This document shows, piece by piece, positions 7,637-16,246 of a stretch of DNA of 64,000 nucleotides (position 1 is its first letter; every line of letters begins with the position of its first letter). The notes beneath the pieces were generated by a model. That model saw only the letters and a program-made list of their open reading frames with translations, did not search any database and was not told the DNA's origin. The position numbers and the translations under genes are program-made. Where the stretch lies: assembly GCF_001425485.1 (NCBI RefSeq), contig NZ_LMQW01000004.1, positions 62,001 to 126,000 of the forward strand, given 5' to 3'. The DNA comes from Aureimonas sp. Leaf427. Its GTDB lineage: Bacteria; Pseudomonadota; Alphaproteobacteria; Rhizobiales; Rhizobiaceae.

Positions 7637-9378
7637 GTTCCGTAACCCTTGTTGTGCGTGAGATCGAGGATCGGCGGCGGCGCGGCGGCGGTCTCTCCGC
7701 GAAAGCGCGGCAGGCGGTTGAAGATCTGCTCGCGCGTGCCGAGCGCCTGGACCGCGCCCTCATTGAGAACGAGGATGTCGTCGCAGAAGCCGAGAAGGCT
7801 GACGCGATGGGAGACGACGATGACGGCCGTGCCCTTGTCGCGCAGCGAGCGCAGCGTGCGGCCGAGCATCTGTTCGGCGCCGGCGTCGAGATTGGAGTTG
7901 GGCTCGTCGAGCACGACGAGCTTGGGCGCCCCGTAGACCGCGCGCGCCAAGGCCAGCCGCTGGCGCTGGCCGCCCGAGAGGATGTGCCCGCCCATGCCGA
8001 GCCGCGTCGAGTAGCCGTTGGGAAGGCCGCGGATGATGTCGTGGATCGCCGCCTCCTCGACGGCGGCCAGAATCGTCTCGCTGGAGGCGTTCGGATCGAA
8101 GCGAGAGATGTTCTCGGCCACCGTTCCCGGCAGGAACTCCACGTCCTGCGGCACGTAGCCGACGAAGCGGCCGAGATCGTCCTGGCCCCAGTGGGAGAGG
8201 TCCTGCTCGCCGAAGACGATCGTGCCGCGCCGCGCCTTCCAGATGCCGACGAGAAGCCGCGTCAGGCACGACTTGCCGGCGCCGCTGGGACCCACGATGC
8301 CCATGATGCGGCCAGGATGGAGCACGAAGGAGACGTCCTGGATGACCGGCTTCTCCAGCCCCTGCGGCCCGCCGACGAGGCGGGTGACGACGAGCGGCCC
8401 GGTCGGCATGGGAAGCTGCAGATGGCGCGGCGCGCCCTCGACGGCCCGCAGCAGCACGTCCAGCCGGCGCGCCGCGAGCACGAAGGACTGGATCTGGCTC
8501 CAGTTGTTAATGAGATATTGCAGCGGCCCCTGCGCGCGCATCATCAGCATGAGGATGACGAAGAGCACGCTGATGTGGATCTGTCCCTCCAGGAAGAGGA
8601 ACCCGCCGAGGCCGTAGACGATGATCATCTGCCCGTTCTGCAGCATGCGCGGCACGAGGCCGATGCGCGCGGCGCGCGTCTGGGCCGCGTGCCGCCAGCC
8701 GAGGCCGTCGCGGTGCATCTGGTACCAGCGGTCGGTCAGCCAGGGCAGCATGCCCATGGCGCGCAGCGTCTCGGAATTGCGCGAGACCGCCAGCGCGAAC
8801 TCGTTCGCCTCGCCGTCGCAGCGCTGCGCCGCCTTCAGCGACCCGGTCACGGCGTAGTGCGTGGCGACCGACATGGCGGCGGAAAGGCCGAGCAGGCCGA
8901 GGATGAGGAAGCCGAAGGGCGCCGAGATCACGAACATGGCGACGACGAAGATCGGCGACCAGAAGGCGTCGATCAGCGCCGAGAGCGAGGGCCCGCCGAG
9001 AAAGCGCCGCGTCGTCTGGAGATCGGACAGGGCCTGCGCGGCCGTGCCGCCGCCCACGCTGCCCTTGTCGCGGTTGAACGCGTCGAAGCAGATCCGCGTC
9101 AGGCGCTGGTCGATGACCGTCCCCATCCGGTCGAGCACCTGCGAGCGGATGCTTTCGAGCAGCGTGTAGGTGACGGTCAGAACCGTGGCGATGACGATGA
9201 GGGCGGTCAGCGTCGATGCGTTGCGGCTGGTGCCCACGCGCTCGATGATGCCCATCGGAACGAGGGACATCGCCATGAAGAGAAAGGGGAAGAAGAAGCC
9301 GAAGGCGAAGAGCGCGGCATAGCCGGCCGAAAAGCCGCGCACGATGGCGAGCAGCGGCGAGGAGAGGACGGGGTTCAC
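7633..9378 (-). CDS. Type I secretion ABC transporter, permease-ATPase fusion (PrsD/HlyB family)
   Basis: A 581-residue half-transporter that powers export of C-terminal-signal proteins such as RTX proteins. Five to six transmembrane helices occupy about residues 15-300. The ATPase follows with Walker A GPSGAGKS (363-370), signature LSGGQRQRLALARA (from 467), Walker B LVVLDEP (about 487-493) and the switch histidine in VVSHR. There is no N-terminal C39 peptidase, as expected for the PrsD type. Starts with GTG at 9378 after a G-rich ribosome site. The adaptor and a glycosyltransferase follow in the same operon. The RTX protein at 22853-23935 is the obvious candidate cargo, though it is 13 kb away. 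Confidence 0.93.
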   Translation of the reverse strand: MNPVLSSPLLAIVRGFSAGYAALFAFGFFFPFLFMAMSLVPMGIIERVGTSRNASTLTALIVIATVLTVTYTLLESIRSQVLDRMGTVIDQRLTRICFDAFNRDKGSVGGGTAAQALSDLQTTRRFLGGPSLSALIDAFWSPIFVVAMFVISAPFGFLILGLLGLSAAMSVATHYAVTGSLKAAQRCDGEANEFALAVSRNSETLRAMGMLPWLTDRWYQMHRDGLGWRHAAQTRAARIGLVPRMLQNGQMIIVYGLGGFLFLEGQIHISVLFVILMLMMRAQGPLQYLINNWSQIQSFVLAARRLDVLLRAVEGAPRHLQLPMPTGPLVVTRLVGGPQGLEKPVIQDVSFVLHPGRIMGIVGPSGAGKSCLTRLLVGIWKARRGTIVFGEQDLSHWGQDDLGRFVGYVPQDVEFLPGTVAENISRFDPNASSETILAAVEEAAIHDIIRGLPNGYSTRLGMGGHILSGGQRQRLALARAVYGAPKLVVLDEPNSNLDAGAEQMLGRTLRSLRDKGTAVIVVSHRVSLLGFCDDILVLNEGAVQALGTREQIFNRLPRFRGETAAAPPPILDLTHNKGYGT

Positions 9379-9733
9379 GACCGGCCCCCCGCAAGCACCC
9401 GCGGGCCGTTTCCCTTGGAAACGACACCGATCAGGGCACGTCGACCCGTCGGTCGCGGCACTCGGGGCATGGAGATGAACACGGCGATCGTGGTTCTTCT
9501 TCTCGCATCTCGGCCCTGCGACGTCACACCGCCTCAGGGTCTTTCACGAGAAACATGCCACATCCGTCTAAAGCTTTACCTAAGCTCCGGACCAGCTTTC
9601 CCTGGAGTCACATCCGAGGCCTTGGAAAGGACTCTCGAATGTCTGCTTCGGGGAACATCTCCAGCTTCGTGTCCAGGCGAGACATCCGCGATGTCTGCGG
9701 CAGCCGGATGTCGAGGCCTGCTCGCCCTTGGTG
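9379..9733. other. Non-coding stretch upstream of the secretion operon
   Basis: About 355 bp between the start of the type I exporter gene (minus strand) and the end of the DUF1476-like gene. It must contain the promoter of the secretion operon. I see no recognisable gene, repeat or known operator; short frames here have no protein-like character. Confidence 0.5.
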
Positions 9734-10072
9734 TCAGGCGTGAAGAACGGGAGCGGCCGAGAAGACCAGAGGCGGCAGGGAGGCTGCGGCGAGCGCGATG
9801 GCGTAGCGCGTGCGCAGTTCCTCGACATGAAGGCCGGCATCGTCGAGCATGAGGGCCAGATAGTCGAAGCCGCCGCGGCCGCAGGTGGAGCGCACGCCTG
9901 CCGCGACCGTTTCCTCGGCGAATTTCGCCGCGTCCGTCTCGGCAAGACCGAGGCGCCCCGCGATCCAGAGGCCGGCATCGCGATCGACCTTGGCGCGGCT
10001 GTGGAAGGAGCGCTCCTCGGTCAGAAGAAAGCTGCGTTCCGCCATGTCGGTGCGGTGCTGGATCGACTTCAT
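9734..10072 (-). CDS. Divergent DUF1476 / ATPase inhibitor zeta-like protein
   Basis: A 112-residue small protein. The core RSFLLTEERSFHSRAKVDRD followed by GLWIAGRLGL and DAAKFAEETVAAG matches the pattern of DUF1476 proteins, known in Alphaproteobacteria as the zeta subunit that inhibits F1-ATPase by inserting its N-terminal segment. The usual 'F-x-K-F-x-H-D-x-E-L-x-F-K' block is only loosely kept, and the C-terminal tail is longer and hydrophobic, so this is probably a paralogue rather than the housekeeping copy. ATG at 10072 is chosen because AGGAG lies seven bases upstream; the frame extends to 10114. It is not near ATP synthase genes. Family assignment from pattern only. Confidence 0.6.
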   Translation of the reverse strand: MKSIQHRTDMAERSFLLTEERSFHSRAKVDRDAGLWIAGRLGLAETDAAKFAEETVAAGVRSTCGRGGFDYLALMLDDAGLHVEELRTRYAIALAAASLPPLVFSAAPVLHA

Positions 10073-10188
10073 CTGCGTCTCCTGAAACAAGATCTGTTGG
10101 ACGAGACGGAGCATGCAACCATCAGCTGAAGATGACGCGAACTTGATCGATAGAATTGTTCCAATCCCTAGAGAAACCCGGCCGCGCC

Positions 10189-11391
10189 ATGTCCGGTGAG
10201 ATTGCGCGGCAAGGCAGGCCTCGGCCCGGACGGCGCCGCACCGCCGCGCTGCTGCAGGGCGCCCTCATCTCGACGCTCGGCGCCGCGCCGGCCCTCGCCG
10301 CCGGTCCGCTCGTGATCGCGCTCGCGGGCGAGGAGCGCGTCCTCATCGACCACGACCGCGACGCCTGCGAGGCCTGGGACATACCGGACACGCCGACGCG
10401 AGCCTATCGCGACGAGAAAGGGCTCGTTCACCTCTTCCAGACCCATCACCGCAACCGTGCCTCCATCGGCCCGAGCCTCGACGCGCTTCGCCACCGCTGC
10501 GACGTGGTCTTCGAGGGCGACGAGCGGGGCGACCCCGCATCCTTCGACAATCAGAGCTGGATCGCCGCGACGCACACGCTGGACGGGCGGACCGTCCATG
10601 CCATCGTCCACGACGAGTTCCGCGGCCATCGCAGCGGCGTCTGCGGACCCGGCGAAGCCTCCGCCTGCTGGTACAACGGGCTGACGGCGGCGGTCTCGAC
10701 GGATGGCGGTGCCAGCTTCCGGGCCGCCGAGCCGCATCTCGTCGCCGCCCTGCCTTTCACGGCGGAGGAGACGCGCGGGCATCACGCCGGCTATTTCGAG
10801 CCGACCAACATCCTCGGCTTCGACGGCGCCTTCTACATGATGGCGAACGTCGTCTCTCCGCCGCCGCAGAAGCCGGGCAACTGCCTTTTGCGCAGCGAGA
10901 ACCTCGCCGATGCCGGCGCCTGGCGCGGCTGGCGCGACGGGGCCTTCACGACGCGCTTTCGCAATCCCTACGGCCCGGAGAGGATCGCGCCGGACACGCA
11001 GCTCTGCGATCCCGTCGCGCCCGCCGCCCTGCCCTGGCCGGTGACGAGCCTGACGCGCTTTGCAAAGACCGGCACGTTCATCGCCACGATGAAGGGACGC
11101 AGACGGGATGACGGGGGCGTCGAGCGGACGGGCATCTACGTCGCGACGAGCCCGGACCTCGTCCGGTGGACGGGCCCGGAGCTTCTTCTGGAGGCGCCGA
11201 TCTTCGGCGCCTGCGAGCCGGCCGAGCCGATCGCCTATCCCGCGCTGATCGACCCCGAGAGCACCGACCGCAATTTCGGAACGGTCGGCGGGACCGCGCT
11301 CCTGACCTATGTCCGTGCAAGGCCGGACGGCTGCGACCTCGGGCCGGACCGGGACGTCGCGATGCGCCCGGTCACGATCCGGGAGCGCTGA
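10189..11391 (+). CDS. Exported protein of unknown function, possibly a beta-propeller
   Basis: About 400 residues. A positively charged N terminus (RPGRRRTAALL) and hydrophobic stretch ending ALAAG look like a signal peptide, so the protein is probably periplasmic or secreted. The mature part has repeated segments with Trp and Asp/Gly-rich turns (STDGGASF, FDGAFYMM, ATSPDLVRW), which is how sialidase and GH43/GH117-type beta-propellers look; at least eight cysteines suggest disulphides. I cannot name catalytic residues. The start at 10189 is the first ATG; a TTG at 10156 is in frame. It sits between a DUF1476 gene and the glycan operon, so a role in trimming or binding surface sugars is plausible but unproven. 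Confidence 0.6.
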   Translation: MSGEIARQGRPRPGRRRTAALLQGALISTLGAAPALAAGPLVIALAGEERVLIDHDRDACEAWDIPDTPTRAYRDEKGLVHLFQTHHRNRASIGPSLDALRHRCDVVFEGDERGDPASFDNQSWIAATHTLDGRTVHAIVHDEFRGHRSGVCGPGEASACWYNGLTAAVSTDGGASFRAAEPHLVAALPFTAEETRGHHAGYFEPTNILGFDGAFYMMANVVSPPPQKPGNCLLRSENLADAGAWRGWRDGAFTTRFRNPYGPERIAPDTQLCDPVAPAALPWPVTSLTRFAKTGTFIATMKGRRRDDGGVERTGIYVATSPDLVRWTGPELLLEAPIFGACEPAEPIAYPALIDPESTDRNFGTVGGTALLTYVRARPDGCDLGPDRDVAMRPVTIRER

Positions 11392-11395
11392 TCCA

Positions 11396-12529
11396 TCACA
11401 TGCGTGATTTCACGCCGTTCTTCTCGATGAAGGCCTTCATCCGGTCGTAGCGCTCGGGGAAGAGCGACTGGAAGCGATCGAAACGCTCGGGCGCCAGGGC
11501 CTGCGCCAGCGTCTGTCGCTCGAAGGCTTCGGGGCTGAAGATCGGAAGGTCGAAGGTCTCGGCCAGCTCGCGCGAGCGCGTGTCGTAGGAGAAGAGCACG
11601 CCGGGCACGCCGACCGCCACCGCCGGCAGGACCGCATGGACGCGGTAGCCGAGAGCGGCGTCGAACTGGGGCGCGTAGACGTCGTAGTCGCCGGGCGCGC
11701 CGACATAGTAGAGGCGGTTCTCGTAGAGCTTGGTCAGCGTGGCGCCCGTCACCTCGTCGAACCAGCCCTCCGCCACGAGCTTGGCGCGGGCGGCTTCCAT
11801 GTGGCGGGGCGCGCGGAAGAAGAAGGCCTTCTCCTCCGGCTCGCCATGGCAGGAGAGGTAGAGGTCGGAAACGAGGTTCAGCTTGGCGATGATGCGCTTC
11901 TGCGTCGCCGCGAAGGCGACGGGATCGACCGCATAGGTCGAGCCGATCTCGCGGCGGAGCGAGAAGGTCACGCGCTTGGGGCCGCCCGGCGTGTGGCGCA
12001 GCTTCATTTCGCGGTCGAGCCCGCGGAACATGGACGGGCAGCCGACGATCTCGACATTGTGAATGCCGTTGCGGTGCAGCGTCTCGGCGCTGAAGGCGCC
12101 GCGGACGCCGATCGAGGGCGTGCGGTCGGAAATCGCCTGCCAGACGCGCCGGTTCTCGGTCGGCAGAAGGATCGGACGCTCCTTCTCGGCTTGCGCGCCG
12201 ACGCCAATGCAGAGCACCGGCATGTCGAGCGCCTCGATCCAGGCGAGGAAATGGCCCCAATCCATGTCCTCGTGGATGTAGTTGGAACCGCGCAGCAGGA
12301 TGAAGTCGCAATTGGCCTTGATCGTCTCGACGGCCGCGTCGGTCACGGGCTCATCGATATTGACCTCGGTGCCGGCCGAGTAGTTCACGAGTTGCAGCGT
12401 CGAATCGTAAACGCAGATATCGCCGGTGTTGTAGTAGCGCTCCAGCGTGGATTGGAAGGTGGACTCGAACCAGACGGCCCGGTGATTGCCGATCCGCCGG
12501 CCCGAATATTTGACGAGAGCTGCGCGCAT
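11396..12529 (-). CDS. Polysaccharide pyruvyl transferase-like protein
   Basis: About 377 residues. The opening MRAALVKYSGRRIGNHRAVW, the central LLRGSNYIHEDMDWGHF, MPVLCIGVGAQAE and SIGVRGAFSAE are the expected blocks of the polysaccharide pyruvyl transferase (CsaB/WcaK-like) fold. Such enzymes add ketal-pyruvate from phosphoenolpyruvate to a surface polysaccharide; in S-layer organisms the pyruvylated glycan anchors S-layer proteins. ATG at 12529 begins the conserved part; a GTG extension to 12571 is possible. The gene is the last of the minus-strand glycan set, about 110 bp after the preceding glycosyltransferase. Fold confidence is good; the pyruvyl reaction itself is inferred. Confidence 0.75.
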   Translation of the reverse strand: MRAALVKYSGRRIGNHRAVWFESTFQSTLERYYNTGDICVYDSTLQLVNYSAGTEVNIDEPVTDAAVETIKANCDFILLRGSNYIHEDMDWGHFLAWIEALDMPVLCIGVGAQAEKERPILLPTENRRVWQAISDRTPSIGVRGAFSAETLHRNGIHNVEIVGCPSMFRGLDREMKLRHTPGGPKRVTFSLRREIGSTYAVDPVAFAATQKRIIAKLNLVSDLYLSCHGEPEEKAFFFRAPRHMEAARAKLVAEGWFDEVTGATLTKLYENRLYYVGAPGDYDVYAPQFDAALGYRVHAVLPAVAVGVPGVLFSYDTRSRELAETFDLPIFSPEAFERQTLAQALAPERFDRFQSLFPERYDRMKAFIEKNGVKSRM

Positions 12530-12637
12530 GGTCCTGAAGACGCCTTTTATGCCACCGGGGCGTGGGCCCACCCGAAAGCCGGTCGAGACGATCGGAATTT
12601 AATCCAAGTGTATGAATTAACGCTTGCGGCGCGGCCC

Positions 12638-13933
12638 CTAACCCAGCGGCCAGGCCCCGGGCTCGACGCATGCCCCCTGCCCGGCCGGCGCCGACGCTGG
12701 CGCCAGCGCCGGTGCGCCGGGCTCGATCCTCAGAATGCGCATCATCTCGGGCAGGCAGACCGTGCGCGTGTCGAAGCGCTCCACCGCCGTCTGCCGGGCC
12801 GCGATGCCGAGCGGGGCGAAGCGGGCGCGGTCGGCCAGCACTTCGGCGACCGCCTCGGCCAGCCTGTCCGGCTGATGAAAGGGCACGAGCACGCCGTTCA
12901 CCCCGGTCTCGACGACCTCGCGCACGGGCTGCGTGTCGGAGGCGACCAGCACGCAGCCCGTCGCCATGGCTTCCAGACACGACCAGGAGAGGACGAAGGG
13001 ATAGGTCAGATAGACATGCGCCGAGGAGACCTTCAGAACGTCGAGATAGGCCTCGTAGGCGAGCGGCCCCAGAAAGTGGACGCGGGAGAGATCGATCTCG
13101 CCAGCCACCTCGTCGAAGAAGATCTGGTGCCAGGTCTTTCCCGGCGGCGGCCGCTGCCCGTAGGAAACGCCGAAGCCCCCGACGATCAGGATGCGCGCCA
13201 TCGGCCGAGCCTTCATCAGCGCGGGCAGCGCGCGCATGAAGACGTGATAGCCGCGCAGGGGCTCCAGATTGCGCGCGACGAAGGTCACGACCTCGTCGGC
13301 GCGGGTGACGGTGATGCCGTTCTCCAGCCGGCAGACCGCCTCCGCGTCCGGCGCGACCAAAGCGGTGTCGACGCCTTCGTGGACGACGTGGATCTTGTGC
13401 GCGAATTCCGGCGGAAAGGTCGATTTCTGCCAGTTCGTCGGCGCGATCGCGAGGTCTGCATCGGCGAGCGCGAGAAGGTTGGTCGCGTTGCGCGCGTTCA
13501 GCCCCACGAGGCCGTCGACCCCGAAACCGGGAAACTCGGGGTCGAAGTTCACGTCGGAATGCTGCGCGCGGTAGAAATACTCGCAGTAATGGATGATGCG
13601 CGCCTCCGGCCAGACCGCGCGCAGCGGCATGGCCTCGCCCCAGCCGCCATGGGCGACGATCACGTCCGGGCGAAACCCGTTGGCCGAGAGCATGGAGGCG
13701 ACGTAGAGCGCCTGTTCCGCCCGCCGGCATTCCAGGTCGAAGCGCCGCGCGAAGGCATGCGTCTCTGGCGACTGCACGGGCTGGAAGCTGTAGCGGTGGA
13801 GCGAGACGCCCCGCGGCGCCGCCGCGCCCTCCGCCCCGATCGCGCGAACCTCGTTGGCGGGGTCCTTGGCCAGAAGCCGCGCCAGATGCCGGAACTGGGC
13901 GGGGAAGTTGTTGTGGACGAAGAGGACCTTCAT
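12638..13933 (-). CDS. GT4-family glycosyltransferase
   Basis: A 431-residue GT-B enzyme. It opens MKVLFVHNNFPAQFRHLA, the typical N-terminal beta-strand and loop of the subgroup, with a spacer containing HYCEYFYRAQHSDVNFDPEF seen in many alphaproteobacterial polysaccharide enzymes. The donor domain has VTFVARNLEPLRGYHVFMRA, then SWSCLEAMATGCVLVASDT (the GT4 E-x7-E equivalent region) and GVLVPFHQPDRLAEAV. It overlaps the stop of the methyltransferase gene by four bases (ATGA), so the two are translationally coupled. Expected to build a lipopolysaccharide, capsule or glycoprotein sugar chain; donor and acceptor unknown. Confidence 0.88.
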   Translation of the reverse strand: MKVLFVHNNFPAQFRHLARLLAKDPANEVRAIGAEGAAAPRGVSLHRYSFQPVQSPETHAFARRFDLECRRAEQALYVASMLSANGFRPDVIVAHGGWGEAMPLRAVWPEARIIHYCEYFYRAQHSDVNFDPEFPGFGVDGLVGLNARNATNLLALADADLAIAPTNWQKSTFPPEFAHKIHVVHEGVDTALVAPDAEAVCRLENGITVTRADEVVTFVARNLEPLRGYHVFMRALPALMKARPMARILIVGGFGVSYGQRPPPGKTWHQIFFDEVAGEIDLSRVHFLGPLAYEAYLDVLKVSSAHVYLTYPFVLSWSCLEAMATGCVLVASDTQPVREVVETGVNGVLVPFHQPDRLAEAVAEVLADRARFAPLGIAARQTAVERFDTRTVCLPEMMRILRIEPGAPALAPASAPAGQGACVEPGAWPLG

Positions 13934-14571
13934 GCCGGGACCGGCTGCGGCGCGGGCACCGGAGCGAGGAGATCGGCCTGCGCCGTCGCCGCGAAGGCGG
14001 GCGCAAGCGCCTCGATGGCGCAGTTTGGCATGAGGCAGAGCGCCCAGAGATCGAGCCGCCCCTTCGCCAGCCGCACCTCGGCAAAGCCCGCCTCCAGAAC
14101 GACCCGCGCCAGCCGCGTCACGGTGAAGCCGGTGCGGTGCGCCATGAACCCGTGGCCGGCCGCGATCGAGGCGCCGTGGCCGAAGAGCATGTCGAGCGGC
14201 GTGACGGGGCCTGCGGGCGAGACATAGGCGACGGCGTCGAGACCCTTCTCCAGAACGAGCGCCGCGACGGCCTCGACATCGGGACAGGTGATCAGCGCGA
14301 AGCCGTCCCCCTTCAGCACCCGCCGGAATTCGGCGAGCGCCGTCGGCACCTCGTGGGCGTGCAGATGCTCGATATTGTGCGACGACCAGATCGCGTCGAT
14401 GCTGCCATCGGCGACGGCATCGCCCATGTCGGTCATGCTGCCGATAATGTCGGGCTCGACGGCGGGATCGATATCGAGGCGCAGCTCGCGCCAGTCCGCT
14501 CCCCGAAAGGCCGGATGCAGCTTTTCCGGCCGCGCCGGTCCGCTGCCGATATTAAGGACGGTTCGGTGCAT
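13930..14571 (-). CDS. SAM-dependent methyltransferase of a glycan cluster
   Basis: About 213 residues of class I (Rossmann) methyltransferase. Motif I is VLNIGSGP; LRLDIDPAVEPD is the acidic SAM-ribose loop; IDAIWSSHNIEHLHAHEVP is the motif IV/post-IV region found in methyltransferases that sit in sugar clusters; LKGDGFALITCPD is the next strand. It probably methylates a sugar or glycan end. ATG at 14571 begins the conserved part; 14592 is an in-frame alternative. It starts about 45 bp after the SapC-like gene and overlaps the following glycosyltransferase by four bases. Confidence 0.75.
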   Translation of the reverse strand: MHRTVLNIGSGPARPEKLHPAFRGADWRELRLDIDPAVEPDIIGSMTDMGDAVADGSIDAIWSSHNIEHLHAHEVPTALAEFRRVLKGDGFALITCPDVEAVAALVLEKGLDAVAYVSPAGPVTPLDMLFGHGASIAAGHGFMAHRTGFTVTRLARVVLEAGFAEVRLAKGRLDLWALCLMPNCAIEALAPAFAATAQADLLAPVPAPQPVPA

Positions 14572-14615
14572 CGCGGCTCGGCTCGTCGGCATCGGTGGAG
14601 CTTTCGGCGACCCGG

Positions 14616-15515
14616 TCAGGCGACCGCCCGCTCGGGAACGGTCGTAGCGGCTTCATCTTGCGCGAGCGGTTCGCCCGGCCCTTCAGGGAGAAGGCCGAGC
14701 CCCTCCATATCCGTCATGTCGAAGAGATCGCTCCCGTCGAGCGCGAAGTTCATCGTCTCCAGATTGGCGAGCACGAAGTCCATCGGATCGGCCTGCGGCG
14801 CGGGTGCGGCAGCGCCCGGCCGCTGCGGCGCCTCGGCGGCGGGCTGCGGCAGGCGGTCGATCGAGAGATGGCGGCGCGAGAAGAGAAGGGCGTTGGCAAG
14901 GTCGAGGGCCAGGAAACTCTCGTGGGCGAGCGCCCCGATCGTGCCCTGGTCGAGCGCGCCGAAGCGCTGGGGATCGACGGTGAAATCGCCGGAGCTGCGG
15001 TCGTCCATCCCGCGCAAAGGGGTCAGCACGCCTGCGATCGTCAGGAGATCGAGCGCCCGCGACAGGCGCGCGCCGCCGGTGCGCATCATCAACAGCGTGT
15101 TGCGGATCGCGGACAGTTCCGGCCCGAGCTGCCCGCTCTCGGGATCGGAGCAGATCGCGACGCCCGTCTCGCCGAGCAGCCGGCTGGCCACGAGCACGTC
15201 GAGATCGTCGATCGGCCGGGGCCCGGCCGTCTTGGCGAGGAGGAACGGAAAGGTGCGCAGCGCGATCGGCATGTAGCCGCCGCGCCAGCGCCCGGCCTCG
15301 TCCACGAGTTTTCGCGCCAGATAGCCCGGATGCATCAAGACGCCGAGCCGGGGCTCGCCGCCGAGGACCCGGACGGAGAGCGGCAGGTGATGGGCGGAGA
15401 GCAGATATTCCGTGTCGTTCAGCGGCATCCAGCCCATGGCGCCGGCAAAACCGTAATGATCCGGCGCGCGGCAGCGCGCGGCGGCGAAGCGCGAAAGGGG
15501 CTGAAGCCCGCTCAT
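14616..15515 (-). CDS. SapC-like protein, second of a tandem pair
   Basis: A 299-residue cytoplasmic-looking protein. The order of blocks (WMPLNDTEYLLSAHHLPLSV, then GEPRLGVLMHPG, then GRWRGGYMPIALRTFPFLL) matches the SapC family, named after a gene in the Campylobacter S-layer secretion cluster sapCDEF. No transmembrane helix is evident. The C-terminal 60 residues are a low-complexity Pro/Ala/Asp/Met tail not typical of the family. It starts at 15515, overlapping the stop of the first SapC-like gene by four bases. Biochemical function of SapC is not established; context ties it to surface protein export. Confidence 0.65.
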   Translation of the reverse strand: MSGLQPLSRFAAARCRAPDHYGFAGAMGWMPLNDTEYLLSAHHLPLSVRVLGGEPRLGVLMHPGYLARKLVDEAGRWRGGYMPIALRTFPFLLAKTAGPRPIDDLDVLVASRLLGETGVAICSDPESGQLGPELSAIRNTLLMMRTGGARLSRALDLLTIAGVLTPLRGMDDRSSGDFTVDPQRFGALDQGTIGALAHESFLALDLANALLFSRRHLSIDRLPQPAAEAPQRPGAAAPAPQADPMDFVLANLETMNFALDGSDLFDMTDMEGLGLLPEGPGEPLAQDEAATTVPERAVA

Positions 15516-16246
15516 GCCGCGGCCTGCGGCTTGGCCATCGCGGCGACGGCGGCCTGGGCCGCCTGAAGCAGCGCGCCCGCCCGGAAGAGCGAGAGCCGGT
15601 GATGGCCGAAGAGACGCGCCGCGCCGACGCCGAACTCGGAAAGGATCGGCGAGAGCGCGGGCGTGTCGAAGCTCTTCGGCGCAACGATCCAGAGATCGAG
15701 GATCTCGCAAGCCCGGCCGTGGCCGAGATCGAAGCGCAGCGGCCAGGGCTCGAAGAGCCCGCGCGTCTCGACCGCCCGGCCGATCGCGGCGGTCCGCTCC
15801 GTGTCCCATTCGTAGAGTTCGAGCGCGCGAAGCCGAAGCTCGGTGCCGCGGGACAGGCGCCCGTCCGCACCGGTGATCGAGGCCCCCGCGTCGGTCGGCT
15901 CGTCGGGCACGGCGACATCCACCATGCGCTTGCCGGCCCCGCTGCCGCCGCCCGAAAGGAAGGGATAGGCCTGGAAGACGAGCGGCAGCAGCGACAGGAC
16001 GCGCTCCGTGCCCGGCGCATAGCCCGCCCCGTTCGGCAGAAGCGTGCGCAGGGTCACGAGTTCGGGCCCGTCCTCGCCGCGCCGCCAGACGATCGGAAAG
16101 CTGCCCGCCAGCCGCTCGGCCTCGGCCGCCACGATCGGCACGATCTGCGTCTGGCGCGGCAGCGGATAGGCGAAGGGCGAGTAGATGCGCGCCGTCATCA
16201 GTTCGCCCGTCAGCGCGTGCGGGTCCTCGGCCAGAAGCGGGCTCAT
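15512..16246 (-). CDS. SapC-like protein, first of a tandem pair
   Basis: A 244-residue protein with the SapC layout in weaker form: FAYPLPRQTQIVPIVAAEA, SFPIVWRRGEDGPELVTLRTL and LPLVFQAYPFLSGG. It also carries an unusual glycine-rich insert GGGSGAGKRMVDVAVPDEP that resembles a P-loop by chance or by descent; the rest lacks NTPase features. It overlaps genes on both sides by four bases (ATGA at 16243-16246 and 15512-15515), so it is part of a tightly coupled operon. Two different SapC-like paralogues in a row suggest that they work as a pair. Family assignment is by pattern, less sure than for its partner. Confidence 0.5.
   Translation of the reverse strand: MSPLLAEDPHALTGELMTARIYSPFAYPLPRQTQIVPIVAAEAERLAGSFPIVWRRGEDGPELVTLRTLLPNGAGYAPGTERVLSLLPLVFQAYPFLSGGGSGAGKRMVDVAVPDEPTDAGASITGADGRLSRGTELRLRALELYEWDTERTAAIGRAVETRGLFEPWPLRFDLGHGRACEILDLWIVAPKSFDTPALSPILSEFGVGAARLFGHHRLSLFRAGALLQAAQAAVAAMAKPQAAA

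Noticed and set aside
15930-15960. GGGSGAGKR in the first SapC-like protein as a Walker A motif
   Set aside because: The surrounding sequence lacks the preceding beta-strand and any Walker B or other NTPase features; more likely a glycine-rich loop.
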